Source: Magnetococcales bacterium | GTDB lineage: Bacteria; Pseudomonadota; Magnetococcia; Magnetococcales; Magnetaquicoccaceae | Length of the DNA: 64,000 nucleotides | NCBI GenBank assembly: GCA_015231375.1 | Contig: JADGBT010000014.1 | Span: 18,820 to 82,819 of the forward strand | Direction: 5' to 3' | Shown: positions 55,358 through 63,933 of the stretch, one piece after another | How the letters are laid out: each line of letters begins with the position of its first letter | Position numbering within the stretch: position 1 is the first letter of the stretch | Position numbers and translations under genes: made by a program | Notes under the pieces: model-generated | Told to the model about the DNA's origin: nothing | Database searches by the model: none | Seen by the model: only the letters and a program-made list of their open reading frames with translations

Positions 55358-56095
55358 TCAGGGCATTCGCACCAATCGAAAACCGATATAGTCATACCGA
55401 CTGTCCGGCGCATGCCAATAACGTTCCGCGCAGCGGGCTCTGCGGGCGCCATTGTCATAAGAGCCGCCGCGCAGAACACGATCCTTGCAATCTTCATGGG
55501 TTCGGAACGGATTCTTCAGACCCGCCTGCGGCGAAGCGTAATAGTCGGGATCGTAACCATCCCGGCACCACTCCCAGACATTGCCATGCATGTCATGCAG
55601 GCCAAACGCATTGGCGGGAAAACTGCCCACCGGCATGGTGGATTGACGATACAGTCCCTTGGAAAGTCCGCGACAGGGACAACTGCCATTGAAATTGACC
55701 TGAGTGTTGGAGCGGATGGTCTCGCCAAAAGAAAAAGGGGTCCGGCTTCCGGCGCGACAGGCGTATTCCCACTCGGCTTCCGTGGGCAGACGATATCCGC
55801 CTCCGCTGCCCAGATTCAACAGTTCGATGAAGGTCATGGCATCATGCCAGCTGACCCGTTCCACCGGATACCGTTCCCCGCGACGAAAATGGGCCGGATT
55901 CTCGCGCAGGAGCTTGCACCACTCCCCCTGGGTGACGGCGAACACACCCATCCAGAAACCATCCAGGCTCACCGCATGCAACGGAGACTCGCTCGGTTTG
56001 TGACCATCCTCACTGGCGACACTGCCCATCAGGAACGTTCCCGGAGGGATCCAGACGAACCGCATGCCAGTGGTACTCTCTTGAAATCCCAGCAT
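55358..56095 (-). CDS. SUMF1/FGE-fold protein
   Basis: 245 residues from ATG 56095, preceded by GGATGGTG. The family core is complete in outline: FVWIPPGTFLMGS, ESPLHAVSLDGFWMGVFAVTQGEW, PVERVSWHDAMTF, YRLPTEAEWEYACRAG, GLHDMHGNVWEWCRDGY, RVLRGGSYDNGARRARCAERY and YIGFRLVR. True formylglycine-generating enzymes have two active cysteines near the end; only one is seen here (RARCAER), so sulfatase activation is doubtful. Relatives act in varied modifications or as binding domains. An in-frame TTG at 56161 is possible. A coupled 58-codon ORF lies just upstream in another frame. Confidence 0.88.
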   Translation of the reverse strand: MLGFQESTTGMRFVWIPPGTFLMGSVASEDGHKPSESPLHAVSLDGFWMGVFAVTQGEWCKLLRENPAHFRRGERYPVERVSWHDAMTFIELLNLGSGGGYRLPTEAEWEYACRAGSRTPFSFGETIRSNTQVNFNGSCPCRGLSKGLYRQSTMPVGSFPANAFGLHDMHGNVWEWCRDGYDPDYYASPQAGLKNPFRTHEDCKDRVLRGGSYDNGARRARCAERYWHAPDSRYDYIGFRLVRMP

Positions 56096-56096
56096 A

Positions 56097-56273
56097 TCAC
56101 CATCCAGAACGCCGGATATGGCCGACTCCGGAAGCGCGCCCGGAACCGTCCTCGACACCAACGGAGCTCAACAGGACATCCCTTTCCCGCTCCAGATGAA
56201 CAATACGGCCCCCATCGACAACAAAAACCGCGAAAATCGCAAAAAGAACCGGGACCAACCGCAGACACCCCAT
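56097..56273 (-). CDS. 58-residue membrane-anchored or leader-like ORF coupled on both sides
   Basis: ATG at 56273 shares its A with the stop of the large kinase (TGATG). The stop TGA at 56099-56097 is one base before the SUMF1-fold ATG at 56095. The product begins MGCLRLVPVLFAIFAVFVVDGG, a basic-then-hydrophobic signal or anchor segment (cut: LVPVLFAIFAVFVV), then a charged tail (HLERERD) and a Gly-rich end. Two readings fit. It may be a real small membrane protein, or the original signal peptide of the SUMF1-fold protein now out of frame after an indel. No typical RBS is present, as expected for re-initiation. Confidence 0.5.
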   Translation of the reverse strand: MGCLRLVPVLFAIFAVFVVDGGRIVHLERERDVLLSSVGVEDGSGRASGVGHIRRSGW

Positions 56274-59200
56274 CACAAGCCGGTCAACAATTCCAAAGTC
56301 TGCGTGATTTGTTCATCCAATTTCTCCACAAACACCCCCACCTCCTCCCAGTCCCCCACCTCCACGGACCCTTTGATGCGGATGGTCTGCGTGCCGATGC
56401 GACCCGCCCCGATCCCTTGAGCCAGCAAGCCCAATCTCCCAACCACCTGCACGGCCTGAGTGATGTTCTTCTTTTCCATGGCCCGACGCAACGCCTTGAC
56501 CACGGACCACACCTCCTCCTGAAAGACGGATCGGGCCCGGTTCCAGGACTCCTGATCCCCGTCCACCGGTTCCAGCACGATCCGGGTCACAGGCCGTTGC
56601 CGCAACCTGAGAAACGGTTCGACGACCTGAATCAACTCGTGTGGTCGATACGGTTTGCGGAGATAACCGTTCATGCCGATGGCACGACACTTCTCCTCCT
56701 CCGAAGCCATGATGCAGGCCGTGACCGCGATGATGGGAATCCGGGGATTCACCACCTCGGAAGGGTGGCTTTCGCGGATGCGCAAGGTGGTTTCAAAGCC
56801 ATCCATGTGCGGCATCTGCAAGTCCATGAGAATCAAATCGAAGAGAGGCTGTTTCCTCTTCAAGACCTCCAGGGCTTCGCCGCCATGGTTGGCCAGAGTG
56901 ACCAGATGCCCCGCCTGATGCAAAATGGTGGTCGCCAATCTCTGGTTGGTGGCCAGATCCTCGACCAGCAGAATGTGCAAGGGATGCACATCGGTCCGAC
57001 GTTTGATGGAACGATCCAGCGGATGGACCAAACCACTCTCTTTTCCCAACACCTGTTGGATCCGATTGAGCAGTTGAAAGCGTCGCACCGGTTTTTTCAA
57101 AGACAACGCATCCTGCAACCAACCCGATCCGGCGACGGCGGAGAGGCTCATGTTGGTGGGCAACAGCACGATCGGCGCGCTCCGGCATCCGCTGCGCGCC
57201 TCCAGCAACCCGGTCTCGGGGAGCTCCTCCCGCAGCAGGCACTCATCCACCAAAAGCACATCAAAAGGTTGATTCCGGTTCCGGGCCTCCTGCAAAGCCG
57301 CCAGCAAAGCCACGCCGTCTGCAACCGTCCGACAGGCTCCTCCAAATCCGACCACCGCCTTGCCGATGATCGACTGCCCGATCTCCGGACCTCCAGCGAT
57401 CAACACCCGCACCCCGGCCAGAGTCGGGTTGGTTTGGCGGGGCGCGCTGCCACGATCTTCATGCTCGGATCGGCAGCCTCGGGTGTGGGGTTGGCTGGAC
57501 AGACTCAATCTTACGGTAAAATGGAAGGTGCTTCCCTGTCCCAGCACGCTTTCGACCCAGATCTGCCCGTTCATCATCTGCACGAGATGTTTGCTGATGC
57601 CCAACCCCAGACCCGTGCCGCCATACTTGCGCGACGTGGAGTCGTCCACCTGGGTGAACTCCTTGAAGATGATATTCAATTTGTCTTCTGGAATCCCGAT
57701 TCCCGTATCGGCGACATCAATGTGCAACAAAAAACCATCGCCCTCGGCATCAAACATCCGCGCACCTTCAACCCGCACCAGAACAAATCCGGAAGTGGTG
57801 AACTTGATGGCGTTGTTGATCAGGTTGATCAAGATTTGCTTGAGTCGCAACGGATCCCCTTCCAGGGTCTCCGGCAGATCCCAGGCCACATCGCAATACA
57901 GATCCAACGATTTTTGATGCGCCTTGACCGCCATGGTCTCGCACACATCCTCGATCCGGCCACACAGGTCAAAGGGGATATTCTCGAAGACCAGCTTGCC
58001 CGCTTCGATCTTGGAAATATCCAGGATATCGTTGATCAGATCCAGCAAGGAAAGACCGGCATTCAACACCATCTGCAAATGCCCCAACTCCTCCTCTCGG
58101 GGCAGATTATTAGTCAGGATCAGATCGGTCATGCCAATGATGGCATTCATTGGACTGCGAATCTCATGACTCATATTGGCCAGAAAGGCGCTTTTTGTCT
58201 TGCTGGCCGCCTCTGCGACACTCAAGGTATCCTTGAGGGAACGCAACAACTGCTTCTCTGAGGTGATGTCATGCAGAAAAACAATATTGTTGATCTTCTT
58301 ATGCCACACACAGACCACCAGACCGATATCCAGATCGATCGATTTCCCCGTGGCCCCCAAACAGGTGCAATTGATGCGTCTCTGAATGATGCCAGGCTGA
58401 TCGAAGAACTGCTCTTCTCCGACCCCCAACGGCGAGGTGTACAACAACGACAGAAATTCCCGATTCGGGATGAGATCTCCAATGGCGATTTCATCCCATT
58501 CGGAGGACAAATACCCGAAAATCTTCATGGCCGCCGTATTGGAGTACACAATCCGGCCCCGCGCGTCGATGCCCATGATGCCATCCAACGCATGATCCAG
58601 AATGGTTTCCAGATACCGTTCGCTCTCGGCAATCAATGCCTTGCTGTGTTCACAATCCAGCACTCCCGCCATGATTCGCCCGGCGGTCTTCAAGAAATCG
58701 ATCGACTCGACGCTCAAAGCCGGTCGATGATCGAAAACAATCGATATCATACCGAAACGTCGCTCTTCAAGCTCCACCGGAAGCACGAAATGTCCGCAAG
58801 GCCACGCGTATCCCTCCAGATCCTCCAGTCCGGACAACAACTGACAACACCTGTCAATTCCGTCTCCATCCATGCCAATGGCAACCCGCAAACACTCCCC
58901 CTCACCGCTTCTTTCTTGCAAAGGCACGATAAAAATGCCGGCGGATACGAAATTCGCCAGATCATGCACCGCGACCATCGTGTCCAGAATGCTTTCCAGT
59001 CTCTGCTTCCAGGGGAGAGGACTGGTGGCAACCCGATGAATCTCGACAATCCCTTTCTGATAGATCAACTGTTTTTGGATATGATCATTCAAGCGGTGAT
59101 GATTCAAAGCAATAGTCGCCTGGGAGGCCAAGGACTCCACCAGACTTTCGTCATCCTCGGAAAACGGCTCAACCTGACCACTCTTCTCATCGGTCGCGTT

Positions 59201-59668
59201 GATCAACTGAATCGCCCCCACAGGCTCCTCCCCATCGATCATCAAGGGAGCCGTCAGGAAAGAGCGAGAACGGTAGCCGTTGCTTCTGTCGAATTCACGA
59301 GTCTTTTCAAAATCATAGTCCGTCACCGCATACGCGTCTTCGATTCTGATGATCTTTCTTTCCAGCACACAGGCAGACACAATGGAGCGCAGATCCGGAC
59401 TGTCATCGTCCAGATACAAAGGGATCAGGGGAAACGAACAGGGACGCCCCGAAGCCCCTCCCAGGCTGATGCCGAGAGAGTCGGTACGCACGATCTCGAA
59501 ACCAAGAAATCTCTTGTCAACAACCAGATACAAAGTTCCCGCATCGGCCCGGGTCAGTTCCTTGGCATACACCAGGATCATCTCCAGCAGAAGATCCAAA
59601 TCCACGGAAGAGGATAACGCGACGCCGATCTGATTCAATTTCCTCAATTTGTCTCTCAGATCCACCAT
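56273..59668 (-). CDS. Soluble GAF-PAS hybrid histidine kinase with two receivers and an HPt-like tail lacking His
   Basis: 1131 residues from ATG 59668, with GAGG about 8 bases upstream; a GTG two codons earlier is possible. A GAF domain (about 15-195; DAGTLYLVV, YRSRSFLTAPLMI) is followed by a second GAF-like region (205-345) and PAS (about 350-470). HisKA has His501 in MSHEIRSPM. The ATPase has INLINNAIKFT, DTGIGIPE and GGTGLGLGI. A degenerate receiver (VRVLIAGGPE, DVLLVDECLL) and a canonical receiver (ILLVEDLATNQ, LILMDLQMPHMDG, YLRKPYR) follow. The HPt-like tail reads VVGRLGLLAQGIGA with no His. There is no membrane helix, so the input is cytoplasmic. The C-terminal half is a close paralogue of the kinase at 46613-50023. 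Confidence 0.93.
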   Translation of the reverse strand: MVDLRDKLRKLNQIGVALSSSVDLDLLLEMILVYAKELTRADAGTLYLVVDKRFLGFEIVRTDSLGISLGGASGRPCSFPLIPLYLDDDSPDLRSIVSACVLERKIIRIEDAYAVTDYDFEKTREFDRSNGYRSRSFLTAPLMIDGEEPVGAIQLINATDEKSGQVEPFSEDDESLVESLASQATIALNHHRLNDHIQKQLIYQKGIVEIHRVATSPLPWKQRLESILDTMVAVHDLANFVSAGIFIVPLQERSGEGECLRVAIGMDGDGIDRCCQLLSGLEDLEGYAWPCGHFVLPVELEERRFGMISIVFDHRPALSVESIDFLKTAGRIMAGVLDCEHSKALIAESERYLETILDHALDGIMGIDARGRIVYSNTAAMKIFGYLSSEWDEIAIGDLIPNREFLSLLYTSPLGVGEEQFFDQPGIIQRRINCTCLGATGKSIDLDIGLVVCVWHKKINNIVFLHDITSEKQLLRSLKDTLSVAEAASKTKSAFLANMSHEIRSPMNAIIGMTDLILTNNLPREEELGHLQMVLNAGLSLLDLINDILDISKIEAGKLVFENIPFDLCGRIEDVCETMAVKAHQKSLDLYCDVAWDLPETLEGDPLRLKQILINLINNAIKFTTSGFVLVRVEGARMFDAEGDGFLLHIDVADTGIGIPEDKLNIIFKEFTQVDDSTSRKYGGTGLGLGISKHLVQMMNGQIWVESVLGQGSTFHFTVRLSLSSQPHTRGCRSEHEDRGSAPRQTNPTLAGVRVLIAGGPEIGQSIIGKAVVGFGGACRTVADGVALLAALQEARNRNQPFDVLLVDECLLREELPETGLLEARSGCRSAPIVLLPTNMSLSAVAGSGWLQDALSLKKPVRRFQLLNRIQQVLGKESGLVHPLDRSIKRRTDVHPLHILLVEDLATNQRLATTILHQAGHLVTLANHGGEALEVLKRKQPLFDLILMDLQMPHMDGFETTLRIRESHPSEVVNPRIPIIAVTACIMASEEEKCRAIGMNGYLRKPYRPHELIQVVEPFLRLRQRPVTRIVLEPVDGDQESWNRARSVFQEEVWSVVKALRRAMEKKNITQAVQVVGRLGLLAQGIGAGRIGTQTIRIKGSVEVGDWEEVGVFVEKLDEQITQTLELLTGL

Positions 59669-59862
59669 TGCCACACCTCATCCTGCCAAAGGAGTCTCCC
59701 GGAACGGCCGTGGACCCGAACAACGGAAACATTCAGGACACACCCTGCATTTGCGACCCGCGACCCGGATTCCAACACACCGTCCAAAGGTCACATGACG
59801 CACATAAAATAATATTAATTATAATTACGGATTCACCATCCTCCACGCGCGCCATCCGGAAC

Positions 59863-59906
59863 AAAAAAATGGCGGGAACAAACGCTCGGATGCGTTCGTT
59901 CCCGCC
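59863..59906 (-). terminator. Rho-independent terminator after the MetA-type gene
   Basis: Read on the minus strand, GGCGGGAACGAACGC and GCGTTTGTTCCCGCC form a 15-bp stem with one G-U pair and a 6-base loop (59871-59906). It is followed by A and seven T (59863-59869). It begins 7 bases after the stop at 59913 and ends transcription before the kinase gene. Confidence 0.93.
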
Positions 59907-59912
59907 GGAAAA

Positions 59913-60821
59913 TCACAACGGCTTGGTCAACGTCATGGTCACAATCGAGCCTTCCGGGCGATCCTGAGCCCCGAATTCCAGGATGCCGCGCAACGACAAG
60001 GCCATTTTCAAGGAGGGAATCGCCGTGACCAACTCCGGTCCGATGCCGAAAACCTGATCGTGATCGTTACGATTCCAGGTGACACCGGTGCCTTTGTCGT
60101 CGGTCAACTGCCACTGTCCATAACCGGCCACGCCCAACTCCACCAGATCGGTCACCTGACGACCGATGCCCCATTCCAGATGGAAATCATCCCCCAGTCG
60201 CACATCGGTTTCATCTTTTTTGGAGTGGGTTTCGTATCGACTCAACACAGACACCGACCACGCTTTCTGCGCATCCGGATACCAGGTTCCCCCCAGCGTG
60301 AACATCGTGGTCCAAAAATCCTTGCCGGGAGAGGCTGGATTGAAACGGTTGTAGCTGCCAGTGGGCAGATAGAATCCAAGCGCGGTCGAGGCATCCCAGT
60401 TGGCGCCATGCCAGGCGAGCAGCAACGGTTCAAAGGTGATGTCACCCACGCCGAACTTGTCAAACTCCACCCCGACACCGTTCAGGTCCAGATCGGTGTT
60501 CACCAGGGGCAGAATGACATCCATGCCATAATCGGCCCCAAGAATCTTGTAGGGAGTCATCCAGATGAATCGATGGACCGATGCGAACACATCCAGATCC
60601 AATCCCACCGGCAACTCGTTGCCATTATTGTCCTGAAGAGCAGTGGATTGGTACAAGGCATTGTACCAACGCCAGTAAACGCCTGGAGGAGGTAATGTCG
60701 CGGCCTTGATTCCTTCGACCCCGTGAACATAATGCCCCTGTTCACCGGCATCCGCACGGGAGGTCAAAGAGAGACTGGCCGCACACAACCCAACCGCAAG
60801 CAGTGTTCCGACTCTTTTCAT
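59913..60821 (-). CDS. Outer-membrane MetA-pathway-like protein
   Basis: 302 residues from ATG 60821, chosen for AAAGGAG about 5 bases upstream; the longer in-frame version has no RBS. The signal peptide (GTLLAVGLCAASLSLTSRADA) is followed by a beta-barrel of the phenol_MetA_deg type: GVEGIKAATLPPPGVYWRWYN (cut: GIKAATLPPPGVY), LGFYLPTGSYN, FWTTMFTLGGTWY and WGIGRQVTDLVELGVAGYG. The family forms outer-membrane channels often linked to hydrophobic or aromatic substrates, though most members are untested. It is 228 bases downstream of the decaheme gene and is closed by a strong terminator. Confidence 0.88.
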   Translation of the reverse strand: MKRVGTLLAVGLCAASLSLTSRADAGEQGHYVHGVEGIKAATLPPPGVYWRWYNALYQSTALQDNNGNELPVGLDLDVFASVHRFIWMTPYKILGADYGMDVILPLVNTDLDLNGVGVEFDKFGVGDITFEPLLLAWHGANWDASTALGFYLPTGSYNRFNPASPGKDFWTTMFTLGGTWYPDAQKAWSVSVLSRYETHSKKDETDVRLGDDFHLEWGIGRQVTDLVELGVAGYGQWQLTDDKGTGVTWNRNDHDQVFGIGPELVTAIPSLKMALSLRGILEFGAQDRPEGSIVTMTLTKPL

Positions 60822-61049
60822 GGTGACTCCTTTGTCTATAACCGGGCCATGGAATGAAATACATTCTAATCGCCCCAGGTCTTGTCCAATGAATACCCCA
60901 GACCACAGTATCCCGCAGTTTGAGATCTCCATCCATTCAGTCATCATATGTCAGCACAACGGGGATAGAAAGCAAAAATGTGCATTCCCGGCCCCTCTCC
61001 CGTCTCGTCACACAGCGGTCCAGTCCAGCAGGGGCAACGCCGATTGCCA

Positions 61050-62015
61050 TCAATCGTCATCCTTCTTGTGCGACTCCGGTCGAAAACGATGGGCCGACGG
61101 TTCCCGGTGCGGGTCTCCAGCGACCGGACTTCGGACCGATCCAGACAACCCATCCCGCCAACGCCCTGATTTCCAGAGCCATTCAGCCTTATGCTCATCG
61201 GCATCCCGATGACACAAGACACAACGCTCAAAATCCCGGATCCCCTCCTCCAGATGTTCATCCCTGATTTTCCTGACCGAATGCTCGTGACAACCATAGC
61301 AGGTGTATCTATTGTAATCATCTTTCGGATGACAGACCATACATTTGGCGTCATGATCCTTATCAAGAACAAAGGATCGACGATGATCAAACGTGGCCGG
61401 TTTCCACCGCTCCACGCTGTGACACTGTCCGCACCGACCCAACGTCTGCCGATGCAAGGAGTCCACAGGCGTCTTGTCCTTGTGACAGGCGACACACTGT
61501 TCCCGTTGCGCAACAGGCAACCACTCGTGTTTGAACACGGCCGGTTTCCATTTTTCAAGACCATGACAGGAATGGCAACTCTCAGAAACCCGAAGATGCA
61601 GCGAGTCCCCGGGTCGTGCATGACAAGAGGAACAGACATGGCGATCACGTTCCTCCAACAACTGATGAGAAAACCGCCCAATGGTGCGAAATGGGGCCAC
61701 GCCCGCATGATCGCTATGACAGGCCAGACAGTCCCGTCCCAACAATTTCTGATGGAATCTGGCTTTGTTCTTCGCGGACGCGATGGCCACGCCTTTGGTC
61801 GTCATCACACCAATGGTTTCCACTTTGTGACAGGAAACGCACTTGTCAGAAGAAGCCCCGAACATCGGATCGTGACAACCCAAACAATCACTCTCCAGCG
61901 CACGATGCCCCTGAATCAAAGAGCCCGGACTGATCATCCAATGCGGACGCAGCACCACCAGGCCGGCGATACACAACAAACTGATCCAAAACAATACGGT
62001 CGCGGTCCGCTTCAT
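61050..62015 (-). CDS. Membrane-anchored decaheme cytochrome c
   Basis: 321 residues from ATG 62015, overlapping the stop of the preceding membrane subunit (ATGA). One N-terminal anchor helix (TATVLFWISLLCIAGLVVL) is followed by ten CXXCH heme motifs: CLGCH, CVSCH, CLACH, CSSCH, CHSCH, CVACH, CGQCH, CMVCH, CYGCH and CVLCH. Many further His can serve as distal ligands. The hydrophilic tail after the last heme is polar and basic. It lies in the periplasm and should carry electrons from a membrane quinol oxidase to periplasmic acceptors. The overlapping upstream subunit is the likely partner. No match to a named family (NrfB, MtrA, TorC) is clear. Confidence 0.9.
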   Translation of the reverse strand: MKRTATVLFWISLLCIAGLVVLRPHWMISPGSLIQGHRALESDCLGCHDPMFGASSDKCVSCHKVETIGVMTTKGVAIASAKNKARFHQKLLGRDCLACHSDHAGVAPFRTIGRFSHQLLEERDRHVCSSCHARPGDSLHLRVSESCHSCHGLEKWKPAVFKHEWLPVAQREQCVACHKDKTPVDSLHRQTLGRCGQCHSVERWKPATFDHRRSFVLDKDHDAKCMVCHPKDDYNRYTCYGCHEHSVRKIRDEHLEEGIRDFERCVLCHRDADEHKAEWLWKSGRWRDGLSGSVRSPVAGDPHREPSAHRFRPESHKKDDD

Positions 62016-62590
62016 GGCCATTTCCAGAAAATGAGAATACTGACGATATGTCCCATCGCCAAAACGGCAAAGGCATACGAGATGGGAAAATGCACCGCCC
62101 GCCATCGGCTCATCCACTCATAGGTGACCGCATTCCAAAACATTTCCGTCGCGATCGCATCCTTGGACAGACCCTGGAGTCGGTACCTTTCCTGCTCATG
62201 AGCCAGATGTCTTCTGGAGCGTCCCAACAGATAGCGCCCCACCAATCCACTGATCACATTGACCATCATCGCCAACGTGGCCAACCATGGAAGAACGGCA
62301 TTGAAGTGAACACCCGCATGAATCAAAACCATCAAGGTTCCCAACCACGTCAAGAATTCATGCAATTTCAGTAATCTGGCCGGATTGCCAGTCCGAATGA
62401 TCCTGCGCTTGCGCAAGGAGTAGACAAGAGAAAGAACAATCAACACAGTTCCCGGAATCCCCAGATAACGACCGACCCACACCAACCCGAAAAAATGAAA
62501 CAGATAATCCCCCACCATCGTCGCCATCACCAAGGCAAGAAACCACAGCAAAAAAGGAAGAATCTCCACACGAAACAATGATCTGTTCAC
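62012..62590 (-). CDS. Cytochrome b-like membrane subunit
   Basis: 192 residues from GTG 62590, with GGGGGA about 4 bases upstream; a GTG at 62608 lacks an RBS. About five membrane helices are seen. Paired His occur within or next to them (LHEFLTWLGTLMVLIHAGVHF, cut: KLHEFL and LIHAGVHF; and RAVHFPISYAF with AMGHIVS), suitable for binding b-type heme. The gene overlaps the decaheme cytochrome by 4 bases (ATGA), so the two form one complex, probably oxidising quinol and passing electrons to the cytochrome. The heme count is inferred, not proven. Confidence 0.75.
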   Translation of the reverse strand: MNRSLFRVEILPFLLWFLALVMATMVGDYLFHFFGLVWVGRYLGIPGTVLIVLSLVYSLRKRRIIRTGNPARLLKLHEFLTWLGTLMVLIHAGVHFNAVLPWLATLAMMVNVISGLVGRYLLGRSRRHLAHEQERYRLQGLSKDAIATEMFWNAVTYEWMSRWRAVHFPISYAFAVLAMGHIVSILIFWKWP

Positions 62591-62984
62591 AAATTCCCCC
62601 GAATCCACCAGGTTGAGTCCCGTTCAGGACGGAAAGGTCAAGGCTCTTGTCTGGTCCTCAACATAAAGGAAACACATGAACTGAACATGAAAAAGGACCA
62701 CCCATGCCCTTTTTTTTGACACGACACGGCCCAAGGACACCATCATTGTGGATACACCGGTTCCGCGTACTTGATCTGCGAACGTGATGGATGTATGCTG
62801 CGTCACCATCCAATTTTCATTAATGATACGTTTTCAACAGCCATAGAAATAATTTCTTTAATAATAATATAATAATTAAAGAAATAAAACATTCGCACTC
62901 CCGTGTCTTGACGATCTTCGGTTGACCCGTTGACTTCAAAGACCGCAAACGATCTCCACCCATACTTCAAGAAGGGTTGTTGCT
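62591..62984. other. 394-bp divergent intergenic region with AT-rich core
   Basis: This region separates the cytochrome b-like gene (minus) from the methyltransferase gene (plus). The segment 62815-62895 is very AT-rich and holds the inverted repeat at 62852-62885. A 61-codon minus-strand frame at 62624-62809 is not protein-like. The region probably contains both promoters. Confidence 0.5.
62852..62885. promoter_or_regulatory. Perfect 11-bp AT-rich inverted repeat
   Basis: ATTTCTTTAAT at 62852-62862 and ATTAAAGAAAT at 62875-62885 are exact complements around a 12-base AT-only spacer. It lies between divergent genes, so a terminator is unlikely. It may be a regulator-binding site or a promoter-activating AT element. 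Confidence 0.4.
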
Positions 62985-63644
62985 GTGTTCAGAATGATAT
63001 CTCAAGCCAGCCATGTATGGCCGGACCATGCGGATTGGCGGTCTGGCACGCGTCTGGCGTCGTCGTTGGTTCGGTTGCGGGAGATCGGTTCGGTGGCGGC
63101 CAGTTCTCGCCATCTGGCGCGACAGATGGCCATGCAGGTGGACTATCAGCAATCGGGATTGATCGTGGAACTGGGGCCGGGACTCGGGGCCATCACCAGG
63201 GAGGTGTACAAACGGGTCGCCAATCGCAAGCAATTGCTGCTGATCGAGGTGGGGGGAGCCTTTATTCCCGAACTGAAACGACAATTTCACGGGGTCACGG
63301 TGGTACACGACTCGGCGGAATGGCTGCTCAAGCATGTCAGGGGGCGCCGGGTTGCGGCTGTGGTCTCCTCGCTGCCGTTGCGCTCCCTGCCCAACAAGGT
63401 GGTGCATCGCATCGGCGTGGCCTTGAGCCAAGTGATGGATGCCCAGACCCGCTACATCCAGTTCACCTACGACCTGCGCCCCACCGAATCGGCCTATTTC
63501 ACCCATATGGCCCTGGAAAAACAATACAGCCGTATCGTCTGGCGCAATCTGCCCCCGGCGCGCGTGGATACTTTCTGTCTGGCCACGGAACCACCGACCG
63601 ATCACCCGGAAAAGACCCTGCTGCAAACATCTGCCGGGTCATGA
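62985..63644 (+). CDS. Phospholipid N-methyltransferase-like SAM enzyme
   Basis: 219 residues from GTG 62985, with AGAAGGG about 8 bases upstream; ATG 62994 is an alternative. The pattern is that of bacterial PmtA and KsgA-like folds: IGSVAASSRHLARQMA, SAM motif IVELGPGLGAITREV, LLLIEVGGAFIPEL, and VVSSLPLRSLPNKV in the active-site loop. The ending RNLPPARVDTF is also typical. Known members methylate phosphatidylethanolamine towards phosphatidylcholine at the inner membrane. KsgA is excluded by the missing NLPY-type loop. Confidence 0.85.
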   Translation: MFRMISQASHVWPDHADWRSGTRLASSLVRLREIGSVAASSRHLARQMAMQVDYQQSGLIVELGPGLGAITREVYKRVANRKQLLLIEVGGAFIPELKRQFHGVTVVHDSAEWLLKHVRGRRVAAVVSSLPLRSLPNKVVHRIGVALSQVMDAQTRYIQFTYDLRPTESAYFTHMALEKQYSRIVWRNLPPARVDTFCLATEPPTDHPEKTLLQTSAGS

Positions 63645-63756
63645 TGGCAGCACAACCCCAAAAAGCACGTCGCAAAACGAAGGCCGCTTGACCTGGGCCT
63701 CTTTACGCCACTTGCCGTTGATGTTCCAACACAAACCTAAAATAAAATGGTGCATA

Positions 63757-63933
63757 ATGAAAATAATAATCATAATCGCCGTTTGTATGCTCGCCTTGCT
63801 GCTGGTGACGACTCCCGGTCACGCAAAGAAGAAAAAACAAAGCGAAGACATCAATTTCGGGGTATATACCTGCGGCTCCTCGCTGTTTCACGTGGGTAGC
63901 TCCCGGGAATATAAATGGACGAACGACCTTTGA
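63757..63933 (+). CDS. Small exported hypothetical protein
   Basis: 58 residues from ATG 63757. The N-terminus MKIIIIIAVCMLALLLVTTPGHA is a standard signal peptide (cut: AVCMLALLLVTTPGHA), followed by KKKK and a short polar body with one Cys (VYTCGSS) ending YKWTNDL. No good RBS is visible. The mature part is only about 35 residues; the gene may be shortened by a frameshift, since an Ala/Gly-rich frame is open near 63968-64000. I do not recognise it. Confidence 0.5.
   Translation: MKIIIIIAVCMLALLLVTTPGHAKKKKQSEDINFGVYTCGSSLFHVGSSREYKWTNDL

Noticed and set aside
55358..56095. Possible target protein of a diversity-generating retroelement, because some SUMF1-fold proteins are such targets
   Set aside because: No reverse transcriptase, template repeat or A-rich variable repeat was found in the window.
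51995..58261. Plus-strand open frames of 1027 and 949 residues opposite the hybrid kinases and the SUMF1-fold gene
   Set aside because: They cross the boundaries of real genes, have low-complexity composition and no start signals.
62624..62809. 61-codon minus-strand ORF before the cytochrome b-like gene
   Set aside because: There is no RBS, the composition is not protein-like, and it sits in a promoter region.
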